The notes under the pieces are model-generated. The model worked only from the letters and a program-made list of their open reading frames with translations. It ran no database searches and was not told where the DNA came from. A stretch of 64,000 nucleotides of DNA, taken from positions 1 through 64,000 of the forward strand of contig JADDOH010001977.1 of the NCBI GenBank assembly GCA_016648135.1, in the 5' to 3' direction. Origin of the DNA: Agrypnia vestita (taxonomy: Eukaryota > Arthropoda > Insecta > Trichoptera > Phryganeidae). This document shows, piece after piece, positions 1-11,309 of the stretch. The translations under genes and the position numbers were made by a program. Each line of letters starts with the position of its first letter. Within the stretch, counting starts at the first letter, position 1.

Positions 1-1267
1 AATTGGCGTTTAGTATGGGAGGAACATAAGGCCGATTTTTTTTTATTATAATATATTTATTTAATCAAAGTATGTACCATTGCTATCTATGCACTTTTGC
101 CATCTCATAGGTAGTTCATCGATCCCTTTACTAAAAAAACCATTCGGACGGGAATCAATAAAATCTTTGAAGGCGGTTTGGACTGCCCCATGGGAGTTAA
201 ATTTTTTCCTTTGCAAGAAGTTATCCAAATTTCGAAAAAAATGGTAATCTGTTGGGGCAAGGTCCGGAGAGTACGGTGGATGTCTTAGATATTCCAATTG
301 AAGCTCCTCTAATTTGGTAGCCGTCTGTTGTGCAGTGTGTGGTCTAGCGTTATCATGAAGCAGCAGTGGCCTAGAGCGATTACCCAGCCTCGATTGTTTA
401 GCAGCTAGCTTTTCCATCATGGTTTGCAGTTGCTGACAATAGACATCTGCCGTACTCGTCTGGCCAGATTTAAGAAAGCTGTAGTGAACGACACCAGCAC
501 TAGTCCACCAAACGCTCACAAGTAACTTTTTTGGAGTCAATTTTCGCTTGGGGCATGGTTTGGCTGGTTCGGCAGGGTTCAGCCATTGCGATGAGCGCTT
601 CCGATTATCGTACAGGATCCACTTTTCATCACAGGTAATGATTCGATTTAAAATCCCTTCATTATTGTGCCGGTTGAGTAATGCAACGCAGCAGTCAACG
701 CGCGTTTGTTGATTTGCTTCACTCAATTCGTGAGGTACCCACCTTTCAAGCTTTTTCACCTTACCAATTTGCTTCAAGTGGATTAAAACATTTTTATCAC
801 TAACACCGCAGCCTGCAGCTAACTCGGATGTGGTTTGCGATGGATCCGCTTCCACAATAGCCTTCAATTCTTCATTATCAACTTTGGTCTCCGGCCGTCC
901 ACGGGGTTGTTCTGCAGGTCGAAATTTCCAGAACGAAAACGCTGAAACCAAAAACGCACTGTGTTTTCTTTTGCGGCACCGTCGCCATACACATCATTGA
1001 TCCTTCGAGCCGTTTCTGCAGCACTGGTGCCACGGTGGAACTCGTACTCGTAAATAACGCGATATTTCAAGTTTTTCATTTTGTAAACTGAGTGACGCAA
1101 AGAAAAAAACAATTGAGGAAAAAACAAATGAATTATAATTTTCAAAACACAAATACATGAGTAAATAGCTGTATAAATTTGGATTTGGAATTCCTAACCA
1201 AAGAGAAGATATTTGAGATCAAATTTGCCAGTACGGCAAAACGCCAATTTCATATGTAAGGACCTAA
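1..1267 (-). mobile_element. mariner transposon, copy 1 (left end outside the window)
   Basis: Tc1/mariner element of the irritans/cecropia type. Its right terminal inverted repeat ends in GGACCTAA at 1267 and is followed by the TA target dinucleotide (1268-1269). The window starts inside the left inverted repeat. It is nearly identical to the copy at 34743-35858, including untranslated flanks, which implies recent transposition. Unlike that copy it keeps the whole transposase region. Confidence 0.93.
61..1079 (-). pseudogene. mariner transposase, one frameshift
   Basis: Encodes a mariner transposase of about 345 residues, which binds the terminal repeats and moves the element by cut and paste in the nucleus. 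I place the start at the Met of MKNLKYRVIYEYEF (1079). Order: N-terminal helix-turn-helix (ETARRINDVYGDGAAKENTV), the linker, then the catalytic core. The three aspartates are visible in ITCDEKW, LLHDNARPH and LAPTDYHFF, with the DD34D spacing of mariners. The frame is broken once near 907-915, where this copy reads GGGGTTG and the copy at 35.5 kb reads GGGGCTTG, so one base is missing here. The catalytic part downstream of the shift (about 290 residues, to the stop at 61) is open. It is a defective but young copy. Confidence 0.92.
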
Positions 1268-1280
1268 TATGTATTATTAA

Positions 1281-1474
1281 CTAGCTGTAACCCGTCAAAC
1301 ATGACGGTACCTTTACATTTCGGTTCCTGAGTATAAGTATAAATGAAAATCTCAAAAAAAAAAATCGAAAAAAATCTAAGAAAAAAAATTACCATAAAGA
1401 AGTTACGGGGTCAGACAGACAGAAGAGCAGATGGACGGACGGACAGACAGATAACGAAATTATTTTAATTGGGA
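1281..1474 (-). mobile_element. short non-autonomous Helitron, CCGTCA-hairpin family, copy A
   Basis: On the minus strand it begins TCCCAATTA, contains GTCT/GTCC tetranucleotide runs, and ends with the hairpin CCGTCA-loop-TGACGG about 8 bases before a terminal CTAG. The flanks are A on one side and T on the other, the insertion rule of Helitrons. The copy at 54797-55072 has the same two ends. No coding capacity. It lies 12 bp from the mariner end. Confidence 0.75.
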
Positions 1475-1582
1475 TACAGTAAAAGTAATGTATTAAATTT
1501 ATTTACTTAACTTTACGTGCATAAATTTCAAATTACAAGTAACTTGTAAAATAATATTGCATTCAAGATTGTTAAAATGTAT

Positions 1583-2083
1583 TGTCACGGGACGTGGTTA
1601 AAAAAATCTTAAACTTAATTAAAGTTTTGATTAATTTCACAAAGTCAATTGACACGAATTAACCAGAGAACTGTTCTAAAATTTAGTCACTAAATTTTTC
1701 TGAAGTAATTCACACACTTTTTCACTTTTCGTTATTTAATCTTCGCTGTACTTTTATCACTCCTGAATAACCTGTATCTCATATGTTATCCCATATATCC
1801 GCACTAGAAAACTTCTCGCTTGTCGGTAGGTACTCGCACCGAATATTTGTCACTCGGTTAAACAAGCCCGGTGACACTACTTCGCTGCGGCTTTTTGTCG
1901 CTGGTAATATCGCACTTGTCAAATGTCAAACATCGACTTTTGCGCAGTAGCCGGTGGGTCCCCTTTTATAGATAAATTTCGCATCGCGATGATTCCAGAA
2001 TGAGAATAAACCAGTTTTTTCCAGATTTGTGGAGTGTTTCGTGAAATTTCAGTAATCCGTTACTCCTTTTTAACGCTTCAACA
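1583..2083 (-). mobile_element. probable solo LTR (Gypsy-like)
   Basis: About 500 bp bounded by TGTCACGGG and TTCAACA, so TG...CA at the edges. Read on the minus strand it has a TATA-like TATAAAAGG (around 1965-1973) placed where an LTR promoter would be. No internal retrotransposon sequence follows on either side. A clean 4-5 bp target duplication was not found, so the boundaries are tentative. Confidence 0.45.
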
Positions 2084-2084
2084 G

Positions 2085-2345
2085 GTAAAGAGGCCCAATT
2101 ACAGAAGCGAAATACATCACAAAACACACAGCCTTGAGTAAATCACATGGATTAACTGTGACCTCACCGGGAACTTTCGGTGTGAGAAACCAGTGTCAGG
2201 CCCACTGGGTTACGAGAGCCCTTTAATTCTACTGTGGAGCATCCAGGCCTGCCCGGACGCTAGTCGCTCGAGCGTCCAAATGTACCAATCACGCTCGAGA
2301 AGATCTACCAATTAGAAGCCCGATGCGACCGGCGAGGTACCGACA
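2085..2345 (-). mobile_element. LINE 3' end fragment, same family as 17905-18345
   Basis: Reverse complement matches the region around 18195-18300: both share CTGACACTGG-like, TTCTCACACCGA and GATTTACTCAA blocks in the same order. This is the very end of a LINE ORF2 plus 3' untranslated region. It has no intact frame. Confidence 0.6.
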
Positions 2346-2559
2346 GCGTGAAATTACTCATTCTGTTAACCTATTTATTCAATAAATTGACAATTTAAAT
2401 TGTCAGTCCTGTCTCATTCGTCCTGTATCACTTCCCGCCTTAGCTTGCCACGTACATTCTCAACGCCTTTCATTCACGCACATGCCTCCAGCGTCACACT
2501 CTTTCAACAAACACGCACCTTTCGATTCATTCACGAGATTTTTTTTTATTGTTTTATTA

Positions 2560-3540
2560 AATACATATCATTATATATTTACATATTTGATACATAAAAA
2601 AAATTTTGGTACATAATTTTTTTTTATCATTGTACCTCTCCAATAAGAGACTAACTCTTGTGTCTGGAGAGGGAGTTTCATTTGGAGAGGGAGGGAGGCC
2701 ACCATCATTCCGCCTTATTGGTGGGAGACTTTCATGTCACCCGCGAACAAGTACGGCTAGTCCGTAACTTTTGAGGCCTTTTAGCCTTGACAATGGCACG
2801 TGATACCGTGTCGAAACGTCGGCCTAGGTCTTCTCAGGGAGGCCATTTACAGAAAACGCGAAGCAGTCCAGAAATTACTTTTGTTACATACACTAACGCT
2901 CGCGGAAACCTTAAGCAATACACATATATATATAGTACTTAAATATGTAAAGAAGAAAAAAGGTTACATAATATGAGATAATTATTGCATAAAGTAAAGT
3001 AAAGTAAGTAGTACATGAATATATAAATAAAGAAAAAAGTTACATAGCATGCGATAATAATTAATGCATTTATGTGGGAAAAACAATTTAAAAATAAACT
3101 AACAATAAGCAAACAGTTTAAAATGAATCTACTAAATAGAGAAATTTAATTAATCATGAGGGTTTATTTACATGTTTTTTTAAAGGTCTCATATTTTTTT
3201 TCAATTCTCATTTTAACAGGTAATTCATTAAACCATTTCATACCTCTAAATTTATAATGATGCTGGGCGTTTGTGGTAGATACTACAGGGATATGCAGTT
3301 TACCGAGATTTATATTTCTGCTACTTGATACTAGTTGGGTCAGTTCGTTATTATTTTGAAAATTTTTGTAGAGTTGTAAAATGCAATTTTGTTTGTAGAT
3401 ATTATGTAGCGTGGGGACTTTAATTTATTGAAAAGCTCACTAGTCGGATAATCATTGGTTTTTTTAAGAATGATCTTTAAAATTAATTTTGTGCAACTTC
3501 CAAAGGTTGTAATGTAGTTTTGAATGTACCACCCCATGAG
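2560..3540 (-). pseudogene. LINE ORF2 C-terminal fragment and 3' region
   Basis: On the minus strand, 3540-3175 reads as the C-terminal thumb and tail region of a non-LTR reverse transcriptase: a Tyr/Thr-rich start (WYIQNYITTFGSC), then after frame damage a stretch ending FRGMKWFNELPVKMR, a version of the W-N-x-LP motif typical of CR1/Jockey-like ORF2 ends. Downstream (3174-2560) is AT-rich 3' sequence. A block near 2633-2690 resembles 13735-13780 (both have TACCTC, CTTGTGTNTGG and GAGGG). The hammerhead-like motif at 2784-2823 lies inside this span and is presumably a separate insertion. Confidence 0.5.
2784..2823 (+). ncRNA. hammerhead-like motif, U3/A8 variant core
   Basis: Layout: GCC (stem I), TTGACAA core at 2787-2793, one T, stem II GGCACG/CGTGTC around loop TGATAC, then GAAAC, GTC, and GGC closing stem I. 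The usual CTGANGA core is TTGACAA here, so both position 3 and position 8 have changed. The motif is known from Penelope-like retroelement terminal repeats. Activity is not established. Confidence 0.45.
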
Positions 3541-5925
3541 ATAAATTCAATGATAACACGTATTTCACGAAACACACATGATCCATCATCTACTACAATC
3601 TCGTTACAATATAACAAACGACACTTCCTCACAAACAAAATGAAATGAAAATGAAAGTGTCGCCTGTAATTTTATCGGACCCCCGGGTCCATAATCACGC
3701 AGGTTCTTCTCGAAGAACGTCCTCATTTCCTTCACCCTTCTGAATGCATTTTGTTTTTCATGCTGTGCACTTGCATTTTAGCATAGTTAAATTAAAGATT
3801 TCTGGAGCGTGGCGGGAAGACGGCCTTTAAGAGGGATGCTCCAATGGCCATGGACTTACTTTCATAAATAAGCAATTCCAATCTTGAACGTGAGCAAGAA
3901 AATCTCTACATTTTCTATTTTTGCAGTGCATAAAAGAGCGCGTTCCGCTTGACTGCTCGCTACAGCGAATCTTACTTTACACTTTCTTGAATTTCATATA
4001 TATGTTGTTTCTAACACGTTTAAATTACATTTCTTCCATTGCCTATCATCGCGCCTTATTCTATCAAAAAGGTTTTCGCCTTCACGGAGTTTTCTTCTTC
4101 TTCTTTTTCCAGTTTTTTCTTCCAATAATTATATTAGGTTGGTAAATTTCCCGTTCTTGCGCATGCAATGAAGAAAATTTCAATCCCCATTTTCTTTGTT
4201 GAATGCGACGTTTAATTGATATTTGTCTTAAATAATTCTAAAGTAGGATTATAAAATTAAAATGCACATCGAACACCATGCACGGCACTCTGACCACTAC
4301 GCACAAGACATTTAATTATTTTGCCACGAGATACTGGAAGCGGAAGGAATTACACCTAATCGAGGCTTTTACAGCACCGTTTACAATTGAAATTGGAAAT
4401 TGCTGGAAGGGTCAGGGATGTTCAACTGGATTCTAGAAGCATCGCGAGTGGCATTAACTATAAAAGGAGATTTAACGGGCCAATGCGCACTTAGCATTTG
4501 CGCTGTAGTGGATGTATGCGAATCATGGAAGCTAGGACGAATGCGAATACACAGATAAAACAGTGGTTCAGTGTGACTAAGTGACAATAAATTGAACGAG
4601 CTACAGTAGTGTGGATCCTAACCACATATAAAGTACCTACAGATGTATGAGTGGTGTTCCATAGTAATCAGAGCAATACAAATCAGTGAAATATATATAA
4701 TCCATATGCGAGTAGAAGATTTTCAAGTTACTATTGCGTTACTTGGCGTGAATTAAAGAACGGTGCTCCTTTTAAATTCGTGTTTAGTGATTTAAGTAAA
4801 ACAATAAAACTATAATTTATCTTCAATATTTCGTTTGCCTCCCAAAGCCATGAATCCGTGACAGTATATAAACCCTTCCGTGATGAATAATTATCGCCTA
4901 CATTTTTAACAGGTGATATGGCCGCTGTAAATTATTTGACGTACTTCGCTATACAGATTGATATTAAGAATTTTAGTCTGCGCTTCAATGCGAAGTAGGC
5001 TGCGAACCACGAGACGATGGCCAGGGTGACCAATCGTAAAATGCAAAGCGACAGATATCGAGCTAAATAATCGCTTTAAGTTTAACGTATTTTATATCAC
5101 TTTGTATATTGAATAGTTAATTAATAAATCGCCACTTAATTTCCCGTTGTCACAATATTTGGCAATATTTAACACTTCCGTCATTTATGATTGCAAACTC
5201 CGATCAACATAGACGCTTCGTATTGGTCAAATCATTTGTTTAAAACGAAAATTATGTAAAAATCTACAAAATATTACCCAATAGGTATCCGTGAAGGGAA
5301 ATTTAACTCTCTTTTATACTGTTATTAAAATGTTTAAGAAAATTCTTTCCCTTAACTCGAAACAAAAACTTCAATACTTAAAATAAGTTAGGTCCATTAC
5401 AAAGGAAAACTTATTTTTCTTTCGGATAAAGTTTTTCATGATGAGGTCATCGGAAACCGATATCTTCAAGTTTAGCGTACGTATCCGATACGCTTTATAA
5501 AAATGGATCTACGAGTATTACATTTTTTGTTTATAATACGATTTAAATAAGTAAAACGCGATACTATTATTAAATGTTTTGCACCTAATATTGTTTTTGT
5601 ATCTATCTATTAATAAGTGTCACTTGTTATTCGTTTTTATGTTTTTTAAAGTTGTAATTTTATGTTATTGTGAATTTATTATTTATTTGTCTACGATACA
5701 AATAAATAGTAAATTCACAGAAAAAGAAAGCAATAAGAAAGAAAACGTTTGTTTACAGAATATATTTTAACAAAACTAATTGTTCCTCGTAGCTATTAGC
5801 GAAAACTTCGGGGAAGTCTTTTTCATTTGATTTTGAATTGAAACTTTTGTTTACATTTTATTGAAAAACAGAGACAAAGATTGCATAACACTTGATAGTA
5901 ATTAAAAATTTAACATCGATTCATA
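3541..5925. other. no recognisable gene
   Basis: AT-rich spacer. Only short open frames without recognisable motifs are present. A C-rich patch at 3680-3700 has no known match. Nothing else supportable was seen. Confidence 0.5.
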
Positions 5926-5929
5926 AACG

Positions 5930-6190
5930 GCAGACCACGCAAAAACTGAAGGTCATCTCTTCGATAGTAATAACATAGAATTAATTGTAAAAATGGAAAG
6001 AAACTAGACATCTTAGAAAACTCAACGATTAATTGCAAAAAAATATAATAAATATTAAAATATCTTCTATTGCGTTCCCTCTTCTGCACTTAATGGCCAC
6101 GCCCCTACACCCACCCGACTCTAATCTCCTCCCACTCCTCACGTTGGCCTTTAGTCTTTAGTCTTGTATTAGTAATATTACTGTACAGTG
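5930..6190 (+). mobile_element. degenerate Penelope-like element end
   Basis: Layout parallels 17505-17835: a stretch with AGACATCTTAGAAA (compare GGACATCTTGGAGATC), an AT-rich linker, then a C-rich block of CCACGCCCCTACACCC type. In the better copy this encodes the end of a GIY-YIG endonuclease domain. Here the frame is lost. Confidence 0.4.
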
Positions 6191-6479
6191 TTATCATGTT
6201 TTAATATAATTTTAAATGGCCCAACGAAATTATACAACAAAATTTCTAAAAAATTCTTTGTACCTTTTGTCTGAAATATCAAAAGTTGCGGAAAAAACAA
6301 TGTTAAAGTATGATTTTTTTTCAATATTTCTGACTCATTTTGTGTAAAACGTTTAGTAACTTATAAGGAATATTAATAATAATTATTATTTTCAGTACAA
6401 GTCCAATAAAACGACAAATATACTTTTAAATCTTATTATATTGTTATATATAATTGTAAATTAATTAATTTAAAAATGT

Positions 6480-6720
6480 ATGTTGGAGTGATTTTTTCTT
6501 CTTCACTTTCTTCTTCTTATGGTGCCAACTCCCATCGGAGGTCAGCGATCATTATGGAGATTACGATTTGCGAACAACTCACTCAGTTACACTTATACCA
6601 GTCCCTCAAGTTACGCATGAGATGCGAGGTCTTCCAGGGCTGCTGATGAGTTGGTTTAAACTATATTTGATCTTCTCATAATGTGTCCGAGATATTTCAG
6701 CTGTCTTATGTTGATAGTTA
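6480..6720 (-). pseudogene. RTE-like LINE ORF2 C-terminal fragment
   Basis: On the minus strand it contains the sequence LLTINIRQLKYLGHIMR, then after frame damage a segment ending near the motif ANR..ND..PPMGVGTI. It ends in a (GAA)n-type tail, seen on the plus strand as CTTCTTCTTC at 6498-6516. This is the same type of C-terminus as the better preserved fragment at 43032-43268. Confidence 0.6.
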
Positions 6721-6740
6721 ACAGGACTTGTCGGTCTTTT

Positions 6741-6874
6741 TTATATATTATATTATATATATATATCATATATATTATATATATATATATATAATATATA
6801 TATATATATAGACATACACATATATGTTTTTATATTTTTCATTTATTTATGGAAGCGAGTCCCGTAATATACCA

Positions 6875-6937
<63 letters not shown>
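6741..6937. repeat. (TA)n microsatellite blocks
   Basis: Two TA-dinucleotide runs at about 6741-6810 and 6879-6937, separated by about 70 bp of mixed sequence. Confidence 0.9.
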
Positions 6938-6941
<4 letters not shown>

Positions 6942-7375
6942 TAAGCATATATTTATTTATCTTCATCTTGTTACATGACATAGGAGATAGTGCCGCTCTT
7001 CTCACTAGGAAGAACCTGTGCCGAGAAGAGCAGCTGAACAATATTTGTGAGAACAAAAACTTATAAAGATATACAACAAAATACTATATAACTATAAGAT
7101 TAATTAATTAATTAATTGAGTATATAAATATAAAATGTGGATAAAAAGAACAGTATATATTGTATAATACAAAAGAAATAGTGAAAGTAAAGTAATATAT
7201 ATAAAAAATCATATGCACGGATAGTAACAAAATGTATATATAATAGCGTAGTTAAAAAGTATATTTAGGTATATACCTATATAAGAAAATTAAATGAATG
7301 TTTGTGTATATTAAATGGTGATAAGAAATGAAGTTTAATGAGCAATAAATTTTGACCTGTGTTCGGCAGTTGGGT

Positions 7376-7450
7376 ATTTGTGCATTATTATTATTAAACA
7401 ATTACAATCATTTCATCAATCAGTGTATTATTATTATTAAACAATTACAA
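7376..7450. repeat. short tandem duplication
   Basis: Two copies of an approximately 49-bp unit, each containing the block ATTATTATTATTAAACAATT, at about 7383 and 7425. It adjoins the 3' end of the RTE-like fragment. Confidence 0.75.
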
Positions 7451-8105
7451 CCTGTACAATCTGGTCAAAGGTGTAAGAGAATCCTACTTCGGAAAACCCC
7501 CTCAGACACATGGAATATATCAAAATCCAAAGCGATTTTGTCAGCATAGCTGTGGCTCTTCCGACAGGCATAACCATCGGCAGGTTGGTCCTGTATATTG
7601 GAATGTGAAACAATCTATGCTGACGATGTCTAATGTAATTATTAGGAACACACAAACCAATGCTTACGCATCTATATATCCACATCTCAAAAGACTCGAC
7701 TTTGCGGATTAATTCTTGGTTGAATGTCCATGCCTCCACACCATATAAGAGAATGACAAAAATGTAGCACTGAAACCTATGCATTCTAAGTTGTAGACTT
7801 AGGTCACGATTATAAAATAACGGTTTCATTCTGAGAAACGCACTTCTTGCCATCTCTATTCGAGCTTTTACTTCTTGAGATGGATCCCAGTTCTCATTCG
7901 CTCATGCACCTAACTACTTGTAGTGCGTGACTTTTTCTATTGGTTCATTTTTGGTGGTTATTTTTGGCTTTGTAAGTGATCTTTTTGACACTATTAACAA
8001 TTTAATTTTGCGAATGTTCATCTTCAGGCCATACTTGTTACTTGCTTCATTAAATTTTTTACTAGTTTTTGAAGGTCTTTGGCAGTGTCTACAAATAGTA
8101 CTGTA
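7437..8105 (-). pseudogene. RTE-like LINE reverse transcriptase fragment
   Basis: Minus-strand fragment of a non-LTR ORF2. The 8105-7860 part reads, with breaks, as the region after the catalytic YADD box: a VDTAKDLQKL-like helix, then KLLIVSK, ITTKNEPI and VTHYKYLGA. The 7853-7440 part is open for 138 residues and contains ARSAFLRMKPLF, LLYGVEAWTFNQ and VESFEMWIYR, typical of the thumb region of RTE-related LINEs that are abundant in insects. The catalytic fingers and palm and the endonuclease are missing. A dead insertion. Confidence 0.8.
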
Positions 8106-8109
8106 TATG

Positions 8110-8890
8110 TCACATATCTTGTATTATTTTATGGTTAAATACAATTCAAATAAGATAATTAAAACCTTGCAGAAATATATTTTTTTTGCAGGTCAGATGT
8201 ATAAATTTTTCGTGTTCGAATTAAAAAAAAAAAATATTCTTAATTTCTTCTTCCGCCACGTCAACTTTTTTACCTACCTTTCCCTACAATCGAAAACTTA
8301 CTTAATCACATTTATTCCTTTTCAGAGTTCATAAATAATTCTGTTCATTTTCGCTAAATAATAAATGGAATATCCAACTCTCGGAGAAATATAAAATCTC
8401 TCGAATTCACGGGTATCAAATTTAATCTCTGGACCAAACGTCATCATTCTTGGCGATTCTTAAAGCGGTCTGGCGCCTTAATCCGAACGAAAACGAGTCA
8501 GTCGAGTCTAATCCAAGAAGTAAGATGAGTCGACTTTAATCCGGGATTAAAATATTGATTCCCGGGGGATTAAAATATGTAGGAACTCTGGAATGGGGTG
8601 AAAAACGATCTTCTTTATTCGCAAAGAAATCACAACTGCTCCAGCTATTTGAGGTTGCTCTTGGGGGAGTTTCGCGGAAATATAATGGACTTTTGCTGCA
8701 GAGTCCTTTGAGACCTAATTTAATTAATAATTTCATTGTAAAATTCATTTCTTTTGTGAAAATCATCGGACGAATTGGGCCATTCGGTGAGCACCTTTTG
8801 TAAATTAAGTTGATTAATTATTTCATTTATTTTTTAGATATTTTTAACTCAATTATATAATATTTCGAAATTTTCGTGATTAACTTTGTG
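8110..8890. other. no recognisable gene
   Basis: AT-rich sequence with two overlapping antisense open frames of about 80 codons at 8536-8803. Neither resembles a known family. Nothing else was seen. Confidence 0.45.
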
Positions 8891-8894
8891 GAAG

Positions 8895-9115
8895 TTCATT
8901 GTAAATAACTATGAATAGAACACAACGTTGTTTACTTCACACAATGACAGTTTAATTAAACAAATTAATTAAAACGTTTTCGATGCTTACTGCATCATCT
9001 TCAGTAATTACTAACTTAAGACTAGAAGACATTTTATCTATTACATGGGGCGGGAGTTGTCGGGAGCGGGGGAGGGGTAGGCGGAAAGTGAAAGTGGTGG
9101 TAATAATCTGTTTTT
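8895..9115 (-). mobile_element. Penelope-like element 3' end
   Basis: Read on the minus strand: a C-rich block (TTCCGCCTACCCCTCCCCC at about 9090-9072), a linker, then a hammerhead-like motif (9004-8973). The same order of C-rich block then hairpin is seen near 31.9 kb and, without the clear core, at 17.7 kb. Confidence 0.55.
8973..9004 (-). ncRNA. hammerhead-like motif, intact core
   Basis: CTGAAGA core (CTGANGA with N=A), one T, stem II GATGC/GCATC around loop AGTAA, then GAAAACGTT, whose AACGTT is a 6-base palindrome that could form a loopless stem III or dimerise. Stem I is weak. Confidence 0.5.
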
Positions 9116-9177
9116 TTTTTTAATTTTGCCTTGGATGCTAAAGAGTAACCGAAAAATATTAGATTAATATAAATTAT

Positions 9178-9672
9178 AGAAGTCTCATAGAGACGAAGCT
9201 ATTTGTATGAAAAACGTATATGTCTATTTTATACAACAGCGCAAGGTTTACAACCTGTATAAGCTGGCTAAAGTAATCACTACATAATGCAACGTTCACG
9301 AATTCCATCGTAAGAACATCCCCATATTTTTAAAAGTTGTATATATGTTCCAAATTAAAACCTTCTATATATTTGAAGGGACTATGTCAACGACATCTAT
9401 AGTATTTCTCACGAAATAGCATACATAGATTTCATAGCTAGTAATAATATTTCTTTATTTATAATGTGAAATAATGTAGGTACACCAATTCGGAACATAT
9501 ATAAAACTTTCAAAAATTTAATAATCTTTGTATATTCTTACGATGGAATTAGTCAACGTTACATTGCGCGGAGTGATCACTTAAACCAGCTCTACAGTCC
9601 TGGGCTATTGTACAAAAAAGATTTTCATATACGTTTCTCATATAAATAGCGTCGTCTTTATGAGACTTTTCT
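9178..9672. mobile_element. fold-back MITE with roughly 130-bp inverted repeats
   Basis: The left arm begins AGAAGTCTCATAGAGACGA and the right arm ends TCGTCTTTATGAGACTTTTCT. The arms pair along about 130 bp, including GCTATTT(G/A)TATGA and AATTCCATCGTAAGAA blocks. The roughly 230-bp middle has no coding capacity. The superfamily is not assigned because no clear target duplication was found. Confidence 0.7.
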
Positions 9673-10321
9673 TAATTGAATATTAATCCCGCAAAGTACA
9701 AATCCAGTAGCTAATTGTATTTTCAGAATTTACATATAATAATATTATTAAAAAAATATTTGGTTTAGATCAGTCAAGGGGATTATATAGAAAACTCATC
9801 GCTTTAGTGCGTTATCCACTTTATATAACATGAAACGCGTTACAAAGTTCTGTCGTTAAATGACGGGTTAACGCATTTGTAATAATTGACAGTCATAATA
9901 AACGATTCAGCATCTGCCGGTGACAGAGACAAACTGGCGAAACGAGTCTATCGAGCGGATCGATTAGGTCTCAATAATTTAATTAACTGTTATCTCGATA
10001 AACGAACACGACCTACATAACATAATTTTCATCCCCAATATTGTGCGGCGTAGTTATACAAAGAGACACAACAGTAATGCTTGTTGTGTGTGCCATCGGA
10101 TAAGATTTATCTCAGAGATTCATCCTGAAAGTGAACTATGATTCATTCTTGATTATTGCCATTGTGATCCCTCTTGAATCTCTTGGACACTCATCTAACT
10201 CTTGCTGGTCTGTCTTGATTCATGTCTCGTTCTTCTTCTGTCTTGATTTGGCTTTTGTAAGAGACACAACTACGTGATCTTACATACCTCCTAAGATTTA
10301 TTTTATATATACATATTATCA

Positions 10322-10561
10322 ATGAGGAGGACACGTTGCAAGACAGGATACTGCAAAATGCCCTCCCAGAGTTCTGAAATGGAGACCTAGGGAAAATAAA
10401 AGAGGCATCGGAAGACCTCAAAAGAGATGGGCCGATGATATTGTCGCTATGGGGAGAAAGAAATGGCTACCATTAGCCAACAACTGGGAAGAATGGAAAA
10501 ATAAGGAAGAAGCCTATATCCAGCAGTGTAAATACGAAGGCTGATGAAGAAGAAGAAGAAG
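10322..10561 (+). mobile_element. 5'-truncated RTE-like LINE with target duplication
   Basis: Encodes only the C-terminus of ORF2: RPRENKRGIGRPQKRWADDI, then W-L..A..W, EAYIQQCKYEG and stop, the characteristic end of a large insect LINE group. It ends in a GAA tail (10544-10561). A perfect 13-bp duplication, ATACATATTATCA, flanks it at 10309-10321 and 10562-10574. This shows a 5'-truncated target-primed insertion. Confidence 0.9.
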
Positions 10562-10639
10562 ATACATATTATCACGGAATCGTATGTATGGATCGTAGCT
10601 AACGTGGGTAGTGTATGTGGTGATAGTAGCCAGTATCCA

Positions 10640-10683
10640 GGCGTGGCTGGGTCGTAGCTAGCCAGCTACGATCCAGCTACGCC
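10640..10683 (+). other. strong GC-rich hairpin
   Basis: Arms 10640-10659 and 10664-10683 pair at 18 of 20 positions around a 4-base loop (AGCC). It is followed within 10 bases by a run of T. A partial extra copy of the arm (GGATCGTAGCTA) lies at 10588-10602. Confidence 0.75.
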
Positions 10684-11017
10684 ATCTATTTTTTTTATAC
10701 CTGTATTACCTGTTATCTGCCAAAATTCTTTGAACTCAAATGTCATAAGATCTAAATCCCAGGGTTACATACCACGTATGGACAAAGGAGCTATAACTAT
10801 TTTGGACCTATAGCGGCCTCGTGCATTTCCGCGAATATATCGACCTTATCTGTAAGTCTCATTTATAAATTGATTAACATATATTATCCACTTTTAGAGC
10901 AATCCACTTTTTCTAGCACGATAGGCACAAATTACTTTGTGTAACTGCCGCTAGAGGACGCCAGGATAAACGGTTTTAATTATTTTTTCTTGGACATATT
11001 TGAAACAACACACATAT

Positions 11018-11308
11018 ATTATATTCAAGAAACATTCGTATTGTGATGTTGCAATTTTTTTCATAACAAAGTTCTGTGAAATTTAAAACCAAATTTATTA
11101 ATCAATTAAAAAGACGTACAGAAAAATCAAATCCACGATAGGAGGAGTTCCGTGGTTCGAATGCCGGTAGCAGGCAAATATTTTTTCGTGGACTTGATTT
11201 TTCTGTATCGCTTTCTAATTGATTAATAAATTTGGTTTTAGATTTCACAGAATTTTGTTCTGGAAAAAAATTGCAACTTCACAATAAGAATGTGTTCTTG
11301 AATATAAA
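11018..11308. repeat. long palindrome with a tRNA-like B-box core
   Basis: Arms of about 118 bp (left from ATATTCAAGAA at 11018, right ending TTCTTGAATAT at 11308) pair closely. The roughly 45-bp centre contains GTGGTTCGAATGCCGG, which resembles an RNA polymerase III B box. A related copy is at 44815-45080. It may be a fold-back element that captured a tRNA-derived SINE, or a SINE inserted in inverted form. Confidence 0.7.
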
Positions 11309-11309
11309 A

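Noticed and set aside
4130..4200. TTAGGTTGGTAAATTTCCCG as a mariner end
   Set aside because: Resembles a known type of mariner terminal repeat start, but no inverted partner or transposase is nearby.
7927..8334. 135-codon plus-strand open frame
   Set aside because: Antisense to the reverse transcriptase fragment on the minus strand for its first half, and AT-rich low complexity for the rest.
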